The notes: generated by a model from the letters alone, not told the origin. Positions 1 to 6,934 are shown, numbered from the stretch's first letter. The stretch is DNA of 7,716 nucleotides from JBFXAN01 sp050184225 (GCA_050184225.1 JBFXAN010000239.1:1-7716), one strand, 5' to 3'. Made by a program: numbers and translations.

Positions 1-29
1 TTCGTTCGATTGTGGGATCGACATGTGCT

Positions 30-90
30 CAACCAACGTTCGACCTGACTCCCCCTTCCCTGCGAGGGAAGGGGGCCGGGGGGTTAGGTA
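30..90. repeat. Single arm of a paired-palindrome element, cut by the window edge
   Basis: A perfect 11-bp-stem hairpin (51-75, loop GCG) is followed by the outer flank ending GGGGTTAGGT. Its inner flank (CTCAACCAACGTTCGACCTGACT) resembles that of the 2170-2334 element. The orientation is that of a right arm, so the left arm should lie just before base 1. The element abuts the nuoL stop codon at 95-93. Bases 1-29 show no separate feature and are probably its interior. Confidence 0.75.
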
Positions 91-92
91 GT

Positions 93-2168
93 TCATGATG
101 CCACCACGAACATGACGGCCGCGACGACGAAGACGCCGCCCATGAAGGCGAGGCCGTAGGCTTGGGATTGGCCACTCTGGAGGCGGTTGAGGCCGGCGCC
201 GATGCGGCGGGTGATTGCGGCGATGCCGTTGACGATGCCGTCGATCACGCGCATGTCCAGCAACCGGCCGATACCGCCGAGCAGGCCATAGACGAGGCCC
301 TTGGCGATGCCGTTGTACAGGTGGTCGAGGAAATAGCGGTTGTTGAGGAGCTGGTAGACCGGCCGGAGCGGTCCGAGGCCGACCTGCCAGCGGGCGCCGA
401 AGCCGTAGACGACGAGCGCGCCAACGATGCCGAACACGGCGACGGCGGAGGAGATGATCGCGAGCGGCCAGTTGAATTCGGCGTGAAGCTCCTCGCGGGC
501 GAACTCGGGCAGGGAGCCGTTGATCAACTCGCCAAAGGGATGGCCGAAGACGTTGCCGGCGTTGAACAGACCAGCGAAGACCGCGGCCACCGCCAGGAGG
601 ATGAGCGGCAAGGTCATGACCCACGGCGATTCGTGCGGGAACGGGGAGTGATGGACCGCGGCCGGGACGAGGGTCGGCACCGGCGTGCTGCCGTGCTCTC
701 CGTGGGCGGACACCGGCTCACCGTGCGGTTCGTCGTGGTCTGCTCCGGCGTGGCCGGTGTCGTCGTGACCGCCGCCGTGGTGGGTGTCTTCGCCACCGCC
801 GCGGTAGTCGCCGAGGAAGGTCATGGAGACGGCGCGGAACATGTAGAAGGCGGTCATGAAGACGACGGCCATCGCGAGGAAGAAGGCGATATCACCTTCC
901 AGCCGGTCGCTGTTCCAGGCGTCGAGAAGGATCTCGTCCTTACTCCAGAAGCCGGCGAGCGGGAAGATACCCGCGAGGCTGAACGAGCCGATCAGGAAGG
1001 TGATAAACGTGATCGGCATGAAGCGACGGAGGCCGCCCATCAGACGCATGTCGAACGTGTTGGTCGAGTGACTGACGGAACCGGAGCCGAGGAAGAGGAG
1101 CGCCTTGAAGAAGGCGTGCGTCATCAGATGGAAGAAGGCAGCGATGTAGCCGAAGACGCCGAGCGCGAGCATCATGTAGCCGAGCTGGCTGATCGTCGAG
1201 TAGGCGAGCACGCGTTTGATGTCGTGCATCACCAGACCCATCGTCGCAGCGATCAGCGCCGTGATTGCCCCGATGTAGGCGACCACGGTGAGGGCGTGGT
1301 CGGTCGACTCGAAGATCGGGAAGAGGCGTCCGACGAGGTAGACGCCGGCGGCGACCATCGTCGCGGCGTGGATCAGCGCCGACACCGGCGTCGGGCCGGC
1401 CATCGCGTCGGGAAGCCATGTGTGCAGCGGGAACTGGGCCGACTTGCCGGCAGCACCGGCGAAGATGCCGAGACAGAAGAGCAGCAGCGTCGTCTGTGAG
1501 AGGGCGCCGCTGTGCGCCATCTCCTGCAGCTCGGCGATGTTGAAGGTGCCGGCGCGGTTCCAGATCAGGATCAGCGCCAGGAGGAAGCCGACATCGCCGA
1601 GGCGGGTGATCAGGAACGCCTTCATTGCGGCATCGCGCGGTGAGAGCTGGTCAGGGACGGCCGACTCGCGGTCGAACCAGAAGCCGATCAGGAGGTACGA
1701 ACAGAGGCCGACCAGCTCCCAGAAGACGAACACCATCAGAAGGTTGTCGGCGATGACGAGGCCGAGCATCGCGGCGGTGAACAGCGAAATCTCGGCGAAG
1801 TAGCGCGGGTAGCCGCGGTCGCCGGCGATGTATGCCGTCGAGTAGAACTGCACCAGGAAGGAGACAGAGGTGACGACGACGAGCATCATCGCCGTGAGGC
1901 CGTCGAGGCGAATGCCGATATCGATGCTGAGGCTGCCGACTTCGAGCCAGGTATGGGTGCCATAGCCAATCGCCTCGCCGTGGTGGTCCCTGACATCGGC
2001 GAGCGCCCAGAGGGAGAGGCAGAAGGAGACGAAGATCGCGGCAACCGCGATCCAACCGGCGAGGCGGGGGCTGCGGCGGAAGATACCGGCCGGCACACCG
2101 GCGGCGATCACGATGAACGCGACCACCGGCAGCGCCCAGATCATCCATACCGCGGCTTCGCTGATCAC
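93..2168 (-). CDS. nuoL: NADH-quinone oxidoreductase subunit L (antiporter-like proton pump)
   Basis: Distal proton-pumping membrane subunit of complex I, 691 residues, somewhat longer than the usual 610-660. It has the antiporter-like core: FWELVGLCSYLLIGFW with the TM5 glutamate (E151), AGAAGKSAQFPLHTWLPDAM with the TM7 lysine (K242), the ALIHAAT histidine (H267) and FWSKDEIL with K410. These match the E. coli E144/K229/H254/K399 proton path. A lateral-helix-type C-terminal region follows, ending in a last hydrophobic helix (about 673-690). Between about 455 and 512 there is an extra His/Asp/Gly-rich loop with 11 histidines. The start is GTG (2168-2166), preceded by GAGGG only 3 nt upstream, and that GAGGG belongs to a repeat element. 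An in-frame ATG at residue 9 is an alternative but has no visible ribosome site. It follows the small ORF and ends at the edge of another repeat. Identification is secure; only the start is uncertain. Confidence 0.97.
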   Translation of the reverse strand: MISEAAVWMIWALPVVAFIVIAAGVPAGIFRRSPRLAGWIAVAAIFVSFCLSLWALADVRDHHGEAIGYGTHTWLEVGSLSIDIGIRLDGLTAMMLVVVTSVSFLVQFYSTAYIAGDRGYPRYFAEISLFTAAMLGLVIADNLLMVFVFWELVGLCSYLLIGFWFDRESAVPDQLSPRDAAMKAFLITRLGDVGFLLALILIWNRAGTFNIAELQEMAHSGALSQTTLLLFCLGIFAGAAGKSAQFPLHTWLPDAMAGPTPVSALIHAATMVAAGVYLVGRLFPIFESTDHALTVVAYIGAITALIAATMGLVMHDIKRVLAYSTISQLGYMMLALGVFGYIAAFFHLMTHAFFKALLFLGSGSVSHSTNTFDMRLMGGLRRFMPITFITFLIGSFSLAGIFPLAGFWSKDEILLDAWNSDRLEGDIAFFLAMAVVFMTAFYMFRAVSMTFLGDYRGGGEDTHHGGGHDDTGHAGADHDEPHGEPVSAHGEHGSTPVPTLVPAAVHHSPFPHESPWVMTLPLILLAVAAVFAGLFNAGNVFGHPFGELINGSLPEFAREELHAEFNWPLAIISSAVAVFGIVGALVVYGFGARWQVGLGPLRPVYQLLNNRYFLDHLYNGIAKGLVYGLLGGIGRLLDMRVIDGIVNGIAAITRRIGAGLNRLQSGQSQAYGLAFMGGVFVVAAVMFVVAS

Positions 2169-2169
2169 T

Positions 2170-2334
2170 GGCCCTCACCCCCGGCCCCTCTCCCGCTCGG
2201 CGGGAGAGGGGTGCCTGACTCAACCGTGGTTTCTCATTCTTTCCTCGGCTCGTGCCGAGTTGCTCTTCATTCAATCGTCGTTCGACGTGTCTCCCCTCTC
2301 CCGCTCGGCGGGAGAGGGGCCGGGGATAAGGGCC
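2170..2334. repeat. Paired-palindrome element between the small ORF and nuoL
   Basis: A 165-bp element with arms 2170-2211 and 2293-2334. The arms are near reverse complements over 42 bp. Each contains a hairpin (2185-2211 and 2293-2319: 12-bp stem, 3-base loop) and ends GGCCCT / AGGGCC. The inner segment has a small stem (2244-2249 / 2254-2259) and resembles the inner part of the copy at the window start: ATCGTCGTTCGACGTGTCTC here versus CAACGTTCGACCTGACTC there. The arm next to nuoL carries the GAGGG that serves as its only visible ribosome site. Confidence 0.85.
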
Positions 2335-2354
2335 GTCGCCCTTCCCCGTTTCGC

Positions 2355-2549
2355 TCAAATCTTGTTGATGATCTCGCGGGCCACGTGGGTCTTGCTGTCG
2401 GGCACGTAGATCATGCGCGGGGTCATGTCGGTCGCCTCCGCCGGGTTGCCGGCAACGACGACGCGGGTGGCGACGCCTTCCGCGTCAAAGAGTTCCTTCC
2501 AAAGTTCGGCGATGTAGCGATTCTTGGCTTCGAGCAGCACGCTCCACAT
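2355..2549 (-). CDS. Small ORF of unknown function between nuoK and nuoL (DUF2007-like?)
   Basis: A 64-residue soluble protein, beginning MWSVLLEAKNRYIAELWKEL and ending AREIINKI, with no membrane segment or cysteine. The layout (short strand, amphipathic helix ending in a DAEGV-type turn, strand VATRVVV, strand MIYVPD, C-terminal helix) recalls the DUF2007 'putative signal transducing' family with its ferredoxin-like fold. That assignment is from memory of the pattern and is weak. Evidence that it is a real gene: it starts 9 bases after the nuoK stop, and an AGGA overlapping that stop codon gives a well-placed ribosome site. It would therefore be co-transcribed and coupled with nuoK. It is not a standard Nuo subunit. 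It could be an assembly or regulatory accessory of complex I, but only its position suggests this. Confidence 0.72.
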   Translation of the reverse strand: MWSVLLEAKNRYIAELWKELFDAEGVATRVVVAGNPAEATDMTPRMIYVPDSKTHVAREIINKI

Positions 2550-2558
2550 ACACCGGTC

Positions 2559-2873
2559 CTACCACTTCAACAGGTTGAGACGGTCGATATCGACCGTGCG
2601 GCGATTGCGATAGACGGTCACAGCCAGCGCCAGCCCGACCGACGCTTCGGCGGCGGCGACCGCGAGGATGAAGATCACGAAGACATGACCGGCGATCGGG
2701 CGGTCGCTTTCGACGAAGCGGCTGAAGGCGATCAGCATCAGGTTGACCGAGCTGAGCATCAGCTCGATCCCCATCAGGATCACGATCGCGTTGCGCTTCG
2801 CCAGCGCGATCCAGAGGCCGATGCCGAAGAGGATTGCGCTGAGGCCGAGATAATGCTCAAGTCCGACTGACAT
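2559..2873 (-). CDS. nuoK: NADH-quinone oxidoreductase subunit K
   Basis: Small membrane subunit of complex I (ND4L homologue), 104 residues, the normal size. Three transmembrane helices lie near residues 5-23, 28-50 and 62-86. The two conserved buried glutamates of the central hydrophilic axis are present: E37 in GIELMLSSVNL and E76 in AAAEASVGLAL, equivalent to E. coli E36 and E72. The C-terminal NRRTVDIDRLNLLKW resembles the usual DxLNxLKW-type end. The ATG lies inside the end of nuoJ (17-base overlap), so translation is probably coupled. The upstream sequence has only a weak GGGG ribosome site, consistent with coupling. Confidence 0.97.
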   Translation of the reverse strand: MSVGLEHYLGLSAILFGIGLWIALAKRNAIVILMGIELMLSSVNLMLIAFSRFVESDRPIAGHVFVIFILAVAAAEASVGLALAVTVYRNRRTVDIDRLNLLKW

Positions 2874-3468
2874 CGCTGTTTGCCCCGCTTGCCACTAGCG
2901 CGTGGTCCGCTTCGCCGGTCTGATCCTCGGGAATGTCCATCGCCGGCTGATCCGCTCCTGCCTCTACCGCATCCTCCACCGGCGACCGGACGATGACGAT
3001 CGCGCCGATCATGGCGATGGTGAGCAGGATGGCGGCGATCTGAAACCCCAGCGCCCAGCGGCCGACGAGCGCTTCGCCGATCAGGTTGGTCGTCGTAGCG
3101 AAGCCATCGCCGTCGATCACGCTCCAGGGTGTCTGGAAGGCGACGACGGCCATCACCACGGCGATCAGGCCGCCGATGATGAACGCCGGTCCGAAGAACG
3201 TCGTGTCGGAATTGAAACGCCCCGGCGTCGGCGTGAGCATGATCGCGAAGATGATGAGCACGCCGATCGCGCCGGCATAGATCAACACCTGGGCGACGGC
3301 GATGAAGTCCGCCGTCAGGGTGACGAACAGCCCGGCGAGGGCGACGAAGCAGAGGATCAGGAGGAGGACGGCGTGCAGCAGGTTCTGGGACAGCACAATG
3401 CCGAGGGCGGCGAAGACAGCCAGTGCCCCCAGACCCCAGAACGCGATGGCCACACCCGTATCTGTCAT
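2857..3468 (-). CDS. nuoJ: NADH-quinone oxidoreductase subunit J
   Basis: Membrane subunit of complex I (ND6 homologue), 203 residues. Five transmembrane helices lie near 6-26, 30-50, 55-77, 92-112 and 138-160. The third contains the family signature DFIAVAQVLIYAGAIGVLII (residues 54-73), the helix with the pi-bulge that links the quinone site to the pumps. A hydrophilic tail of about 40 acidic residues (from about 163) follows the last helix. The ATG is preceded by AGGA at 3482-3479 with 10 bases of spacing. In the usual gene order nuoI would sit just upstream. Here a repeat element and the nuoH end occupy that place. Confidence 0.96.
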   Translation of the reverse strand: MTDTGVAIAFWGLGALAVFAALGIVLSQNLLHAVLLLILCFVALAGLFVTLTADFIAVAQVLIYAGAIGVLIIFAIMLTPTPGRFNSDTTFFGPAFIIGGLIAVVMAVVAFQTPWSVIDGDGFATTTNLIGEALVGRWALGFQIAAILLTIAMIGAIVIVRSPVEDAVEAGADQPAMDIPEDQTGEADHALVASGANSDVSRT

Positions 3469-3509
3469 GCCGCAAGCGTCCTAGTTTGTGAGCGTATGAT
3501 CAAGGTTTG

Positions 3510-3675
3510 ACCTCTCCCCCGGCCCCTCCCCTCGCAGGGGAGGGGAGTCCTGTTCAACCGTAGTGTGCCAGTATCAACGGCGTTTCGGATTGAACCCGCA
3601 GCCGGATGATCGAATCAGCCGACGCCCGACAGTTCTCCCCCTTCCCTGCGAGGGAAGGGGGCCGAGGGGTTAGGT
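3510..3675. repeat. Paired-palindrome element overlapping the nuoH end and the nuoH-nuoJ gap
   Basis: Two hairpin arms in inverted orientation: 3523-3545 (10-bp stem, CGC loop) and 3637-3661 (11-bp stem, GCG loop, identical to the core at 51-75 and 6067-6091). Outer flanks ACCTCTCCCCCGGC and the reverse-complemented ACCTAACCCCTCGGC are similar but not identical. Size (166 bp) and layout match the other elements. The right arm lies within the nuoH reading frame and encodes its last residues. The inner part contains TTCAACCGTAG, like CTCAACCGTGG in the 2170-2334 copy. Confidence 0.82.
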
Positions 3676-4934
3676 TCGGGTGTGCGATTGAGGATGCCGA
3701 CCTCGGTTGTCAAGATGGCGCGGCGTGGCGTCTGGATACGGGCGAAGCCGAACAGGCGGACGAGCCCGACGAGCAGGACGACGGCCATGATGACGTTGAT
3801 CACGATCAGGAGCGGGATGGCGATGATGTTGGGGATGTCCCACTCCCGCCAGGCGACGACTTCGATTGCGACGAGCATCGCGTTGATCAGGGCGATCGGG
3901 ATCAGGAATTTCCAGGAGAACTGGAGCAACTGGTCGATGCGGAGGCGGGGCAGGGTGCCGCGCGCCCAGACGAAGATCCAGTAGCCGAGCAGCATCTTCG
4001 TCATGAAGATCAGCCAGCCGGGGATGATGTTCTCAAGGCCAAAGAACCACCAGCCGCCCCAGAAGAAGGTGGCGATCAGGCCGCCGAAGATGAGGGCGTT
4101 GGCAAGCTCGGCGGCATAGAAGAGGCCCCAGCGCATGCCGGAGTATTCGGTGAGGTAGCCGGAGCCTAGCTCGGACTCCGCCTCGGTGACATCGGCGGGG
4201 GAGCGGCCGACCTCGGCCAGGGTGCTGATCGTATAGATCAGGAACGGCAGCGGCAGCAGCAGACCGGCGATCATCCAGTGATCGGCCTGCCATTGGACGA
4301 TCTCCCCCAGTTGCATCGTGCCGGTGAGGGTGACGAGGCTGAGCAGGGCGATCACGGCGGGAAGCTCGTAGGAGATGACGAGCGCCATCACCCGCATCGC
4401 GCCGAGGGTCGAGTACTTGTTCGATGACGACCAGCCGGCCGAGAAGATGACGAGCGGCATCGCCGAGGTGATGGCGATGATGAAGAGGACGCCGACGTTG
4501 AGGTCGGCGACGGACATCCCCTCGCCGAAGGGGATCACGCCGGTGACGAGCACGGTGGGGATGAAGAGGATCAAGGGCGCCAGCCAGAAGAGGATGCGGT
4601 CGCCCTCGCGCGGCGTCAGCGCCTCTTTCTGCATCAGCTTGAGCGCGTCGGCGACAGGCTGGAGGAGGCCTTGCGGTCCGACGCGATTGGGACCCTGGCG
4701 GATGTGGATGCGGGCGACGACGCGGCGCTCGACCCAGATCAGGAGCAGCATAACGACGCCGAGGAAGAGGCCGATCGCCGTCGCGCCGATCAAGCCGGAG
4801 ACGATGTAGGCGACCCAGTCCGGGAAGATGTCGCGGAGCCAATCCAGCAGTGAGTTGACGGGGTTGGCCAGCGAGCGGAGGTCATACCACGTGGCAATGG
4901 GCAATGGGCAATGGGCAGTGGGCAGTGGGATCAT
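3615..4934 (-). CDS. nuoH: NADH-quinone oxidoreductase subunit H, with repeat-derived ends
   Basis: Membrane subunit forming the quinone channel with NuoD and NuoB (ND1 homologue), 439 residues, long for a family of about 325-420. Signatures: WVERRVVARIHIRQGPNRVG (67-86), the loop EAESELGSGYLTEYSGMRW (251-269) and WARGTLPRLRIDQLLQFSWK (323-342), with about eight hydrophobic helices. The loop normally written AETNRxPFD reads AEVGRSPAD, a variant at the quinone-facing loop. The ATG overlaps the nuoD stop as ATGA. Residues 3-14 are encoded by a seven-base tandem repeat. No in-frame ATG, GTG or TTG lies between TTG codon 11 and TM1, so translation must start within or before the repeat. The last about 20 residues (PNPSAPFPRREGGELSGVG) are read from an interspersed palindrome. 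The core assignment is certain; the two termini are unusual. Confidence 0.96.
   Translation of the reverse strand: MIPLPTAHCPLPIATWYDLRSLANPVNSLLDWLRDIFPDWVAYIVSGLIGATAIGLFLGVVMLLLIWVERRVVARIHIRQGPNRVGPQGLLQPVADALKLMQKEALTPREGDRILFWLAPLILFIPTVLVTGVIPFGEGMSVADLNVGVLFIIAITSAMPLVIFSAGWSSSNKYSTLGAMRVMALVISYELPAVIALLSLVTLTGTMQLGEIVQWQADHWMIAGLLLPLPFLIYTISTLAEVGRSPADVTEAESELGSGYLTEYSGMRWGLFYAAELANALIFGGLIATFFWGGWWFFGLENIIPGWLIFMTKMLLGYWIFVWARGTLPRLRIDQLLQFSWKFLIPIALINAMLVAIEVVAWREWDIPNIIAIPLLIVINVIMAVVLLVGLVRLFGFARIQTPRRAILTTEVGILNRTPEPNPSAPFPRREGGELSGVG
4893..4929. repeat. Heptanucleotide tandem repeat behind the nuoH start codon
   Basis: Read on the minus strand: CCCACTG twice, then CCCATTG three times (five full 7-base units, 4929-4895) plus a partial CC. 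It begins one codon after the nuoH ATG and is translated as PLPTAHCPLPIA, since 21 bases make a 7-residue period. Seven is not a multiple of three, so gain or loss of one unit would shift the nuoH frame. Confidence 0.9.
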
Positions 4935-6034
4935 CGGTCAAGCTCTCCGATGACGATATCGATGCTTCCGAAGGCGACGATGGCGTCGGCGATCGTGCTG
5001 CCGACGACCATCTCTTTGAGGACGGAGAGGTTGATCAACGACGGCGCGCGCACGTGGAAGCGGTACGGTGCGGTGCCGCCGTCGCTGACGACGTAGTAAC
5101 CAAGCTCACCCTTGGGCGACTCGATCCGGGCGTAGGCCTCGCCGACCGGGGGGCGGATCGAGAGCGGCACGTCGACCTTATACGGGCCGCTGGGCAGGCC
5201 GCGCAAGGCTTGATCGACGATCGAGACGGACTGACGCAGCTCGGCCATGCGCACGAGGAAGCGGTCGTAAGAGTCGCCGTGCTCGCCCACTGGGATCTGG
5301 AAGTCGAAACGCGGGTAGATGCTGTACGGTTCCGCCTTGCGGATGTCCCAGGCGACGCCGCTTGCCCGCAGCATCGGCCCGCTGAGCGAGGCGGCGAGGG
5401 CGAGGTCGGTCGGAATCGTGCCGACGTTCTTCGCACGGGCGAGGAGGATCTCGTTTTCCAGAAGCAGGTCTTCGACCTCGGAGAGCCGGGTGGGCAAGTA
5501 GTCGATCAGCTGCCGCGCCATCGGGACGAACTCGTCGGGCAGGTCGAAGGCGACGCCGCCGATGCGCATGTAATTGGTGGTCAGACGGGCGCCGCAGGTC
5601 ATTTCGAAGAGGTCGAGGATCTTCTCGCGTTCGGCGAAGAGCCACATCAGCGGCGTCTGCCAGGCGCCGGCGTCGTTGATGAAGGTGCCGACCGCCATGC
5701 AGTGGTTGGCGATGCGCTGCAGCTCGGCCATGATAATGCGGATATAGTCGCCGCGTTCCGGCACGCGCACGCCGGCCAACTTCTCGACGGCGAGACAGTA
5801 GCCGAGGTTGTTGGACATCGCCGAGAGGTAGTCCATCCGGTCGGTGAAGGGGATGTTCTGGGTGTAGGTGCGCTCCTCGGCCAGCTTTTCGAGGCTGCGG
5901 TGGAGATAGCCGACGACCATCTCGGCGTCGATGATGCGCTCGCCGTCCATGGTGAGCTTCATGCGAAAGACGCCGTGGGTGGACGGGTGCTGCGGCCCGA
6001 TATTGACGACGAATGGTTCGGTTGAGAGGTTCAT
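4931..6034 (-). CDS. nuoD: NADH-quinone oxidoreductase subunit D (49-kDa type)
   Basis: Peripheral-arm subunit that lines the quinone-reduction site, 367 residues, descended from a NiFe-hydrogenase large subunit. It begins MNLSTEPFVVNIGPQHPSTH. H20 and Y69 (in TDRMDYLSAMSNNLGYC) correspond to quinone-headgroup residues His38 and Tyr87 of Thermus Nqo4; the offset of 18 is the same for both. Other family blocks are MRIGGVAFDLP, LTGP-type SLSGPMLRASG, and the terminal FGSIDIVIGELDR. It lacks the N-terminal extension of some homologues. The stop overlaps the nuoH start (ATGA), so translation is coupled and nuoE, F and G are not between them. A repeat element lies directly upstream and supplies a weak AGG three to four bases from the ATG. 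Confidence 0.97.
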   Translation of the reverse strand: MNLSTEPFVVNIGPQHPSTHGVFRMKLTMDGERIIDAEMVVGYLHRSLEKLAEERTYTQNIPFTDRMDYLSAMSNNLGYCLAVEKLAGVRVPERGDYIRIIMAELQRIANHCMAVGTFINDAGAWQTPLMWLFAEREKILDLFEMTCGARLTTNYMRIGGVAFDLPDEFVPMARQLIDYLPTRLSEVEDLLLENEILLARAKNVGTIPTDLALAASLSGPMLRASGVAWDIRKAEPYSIYPRFDFQIPVGEHGDSYDRFLVRMAELRQSVSIVDQALRGLPSGPYKVDVPLSIRPPVGEAYARIESPKGELGYYVVSDGGTAPYRFHVRAPSLINLSVLKEMVVGSTIADAIVAFGSIDIVIGELDR

Positions 6035-6037
6035 GTT

Positions 6038-6226
6038 ACCTAACCCGGTTCGCTGCGCTCACAGCGCCCCCTTCCCTGCGAGGGAAGGGGGCGTCCTGGT
6101 GAGCGACGGTTGATGAAAAGGTGGCCATGTCACTGCCAAGCCAGATACTTGCACACTGCCGTGTGTCTGACTCCCCCTTCCTTGCGAGGGAAGGGGGCGC
6201 TGTGAGCGCAGCGAACCGGGTTAGGT
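6038..6226. repeat. Paired-palindrome (MITE-like) element between nuoC and nuoD
   Basis: A 189-bp element with long terminal inverted repeats. Bases 6038-6077 and 6187-6226 are perfect reverse complements over 40 bp. The match continues inward to 54 bp (6038-6091 / 6173-6226) with four mismatches. Each arm contains its own GC-rich hairpin: 6067-6091 (11-bp stem, GCG loop) and 6173-6197 (one mismatch). The ends read ACCTAACCC / GGGTTAGGT. The element fills the nuoC-nuoD gap, from 21 bases after the nuoC stop to 3 bases before the nuoD ATG. It encodes no protein. The short ORF readable through it just translates the repeat. Confidence 0.9.
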
Positions 6227-6246
6227 CGGGCTTCATTGCCATGGCG

Positions 6247-6915
6247 CTAGCCCCCGGTTCCATTCGTGGATTCCTCCGATGCTTCAATCGCCTGCGATGG
6301 GGCGGGTGGGGTGCCCCAGGCGATGGCGGCGCCGCTCCATTCGGGGGGGACTTGATCGCCGGGAGCGAGGCCGGCGCCGGCGTGTTGGGTCCATTGGGGG
6401 CCGTTGAGGATGCCGTACTCGCCGCCTTGTTTGGGGAAGTGCGGCAGGCCGGGGCTGTACTGGCCCTGGTTGATCTGGAGGAACTCTTTGCGTAGCGGCC
6501 AGCCGCGGAAGCCCTCCCAGAGGAAGAGGCGGCGCAGGTTGGGGTGGCCGGCGAAGCGGATGCCCATCAGATCGTAGACTTCCATCTCCTGGAGCCAGGC
6601 GCCCTGCCAGACCGATGTGACGGATGGGACGATTGGATCCTCACGATCGGGTGGACGGCATTTGAGGGCCATTCCGAGATTTCGAGAGATCGACTGGAGA
6701 TGATAGACGACCTCGTAGTACTCGATCCAGTCGACCGAGGTGACATTCGTTGCCTGCTCCATCATCAGCGCGGTGTCGTCGCGGAGGAACCGACAGACAT
6801 CGACGAGCGATTCGGGTGCGACTTCCACCCAGACGGCGTTGGCGGCCCGAATGGCATCGGGAAAACGATCCCGGATGCGGCTTGAAACCTCGGTTCCCGT
6901 CAACCACTGGGTCAT
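6247..6915 (-). CDS. nuoC: NADH-quinone oxidoreductase subunit C (30-kDa type)
   Basis: Peripheral-arm subunit, partner of NuoD near the quinone site, 222 residues. An N-terminal alpha/beta domain includes DWIEYYEVVYHL (62-73). The family signature follows: EMEVYDLMGIRFAGHPNLRR (110-129), then WPLRKEF (139-145). After about residue 150 comes a tail of some 70 residues rich in Gly, Pro and Gln, ending EASEESTNGTGG, which is longer than in many NuoC proteins and probably poorly ordered. The ATG has AAGGA at 6927-6923 with 7 bases of spacing. nuoB normally sits between nuoA and nuoC and is missing. Downstream, a 189-bp inverted-repeat element fills the gap to nuoD. Confidence 0.95.
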   Translation of the reverse strand: MTQWLTGTEVSSRIRDRFPDAIRAANAVWVEVAPESLVDVCRFLRDDTALMMEQATNVTSVDWIEYYEVVYHLQSISRNLGMALKCRPPDREDPIVPSVTSVWQGAWLQEMEVYDLMGIRFAGHPNLRRLFLWEGFRGWPLRKEFLQINQGQYSPGLPHFPKQGGEYGILNGPQWTQHAGAGLAPGDQVPPEWSGAAIAWGTPPAPSQAIEASEESTNGTGG

Positions 6916-6934
6916 GAGGCGATCCTTTTTGAAC

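Noticed and set aside
162..1499. Long plus-strand open frame (445 codons) opposite nuoL
   Set aside because: Composition is the Asp/Glu/Arg/His-rich mirror expected from the antisense of a GC-rich membrane protein; no family motif and no ribosome site.
1953..2870. Plus-strand open frame (305 codons) across nuoL start, small ORF and nuoK
   Set aside because: It runs through three well-supported opposite-strand genes and a repeat element; its residues are translated palindromes and shadows.
4904..6025. Plus-strand open frame (373 codons) covering nuoD
   Set aside because: Antisense shadow of nuoD; Asp/Gly/Val-rich low-information protein, no recognisable domain, and it starts in the tandem repeat.
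6036..6287. 83-codon minus-strand frame between nuoC and nuoD
   Set aside because: Almost entirely a translation of the inverted-repeat element; repeats its own peptide and overlaps the nuoC end.
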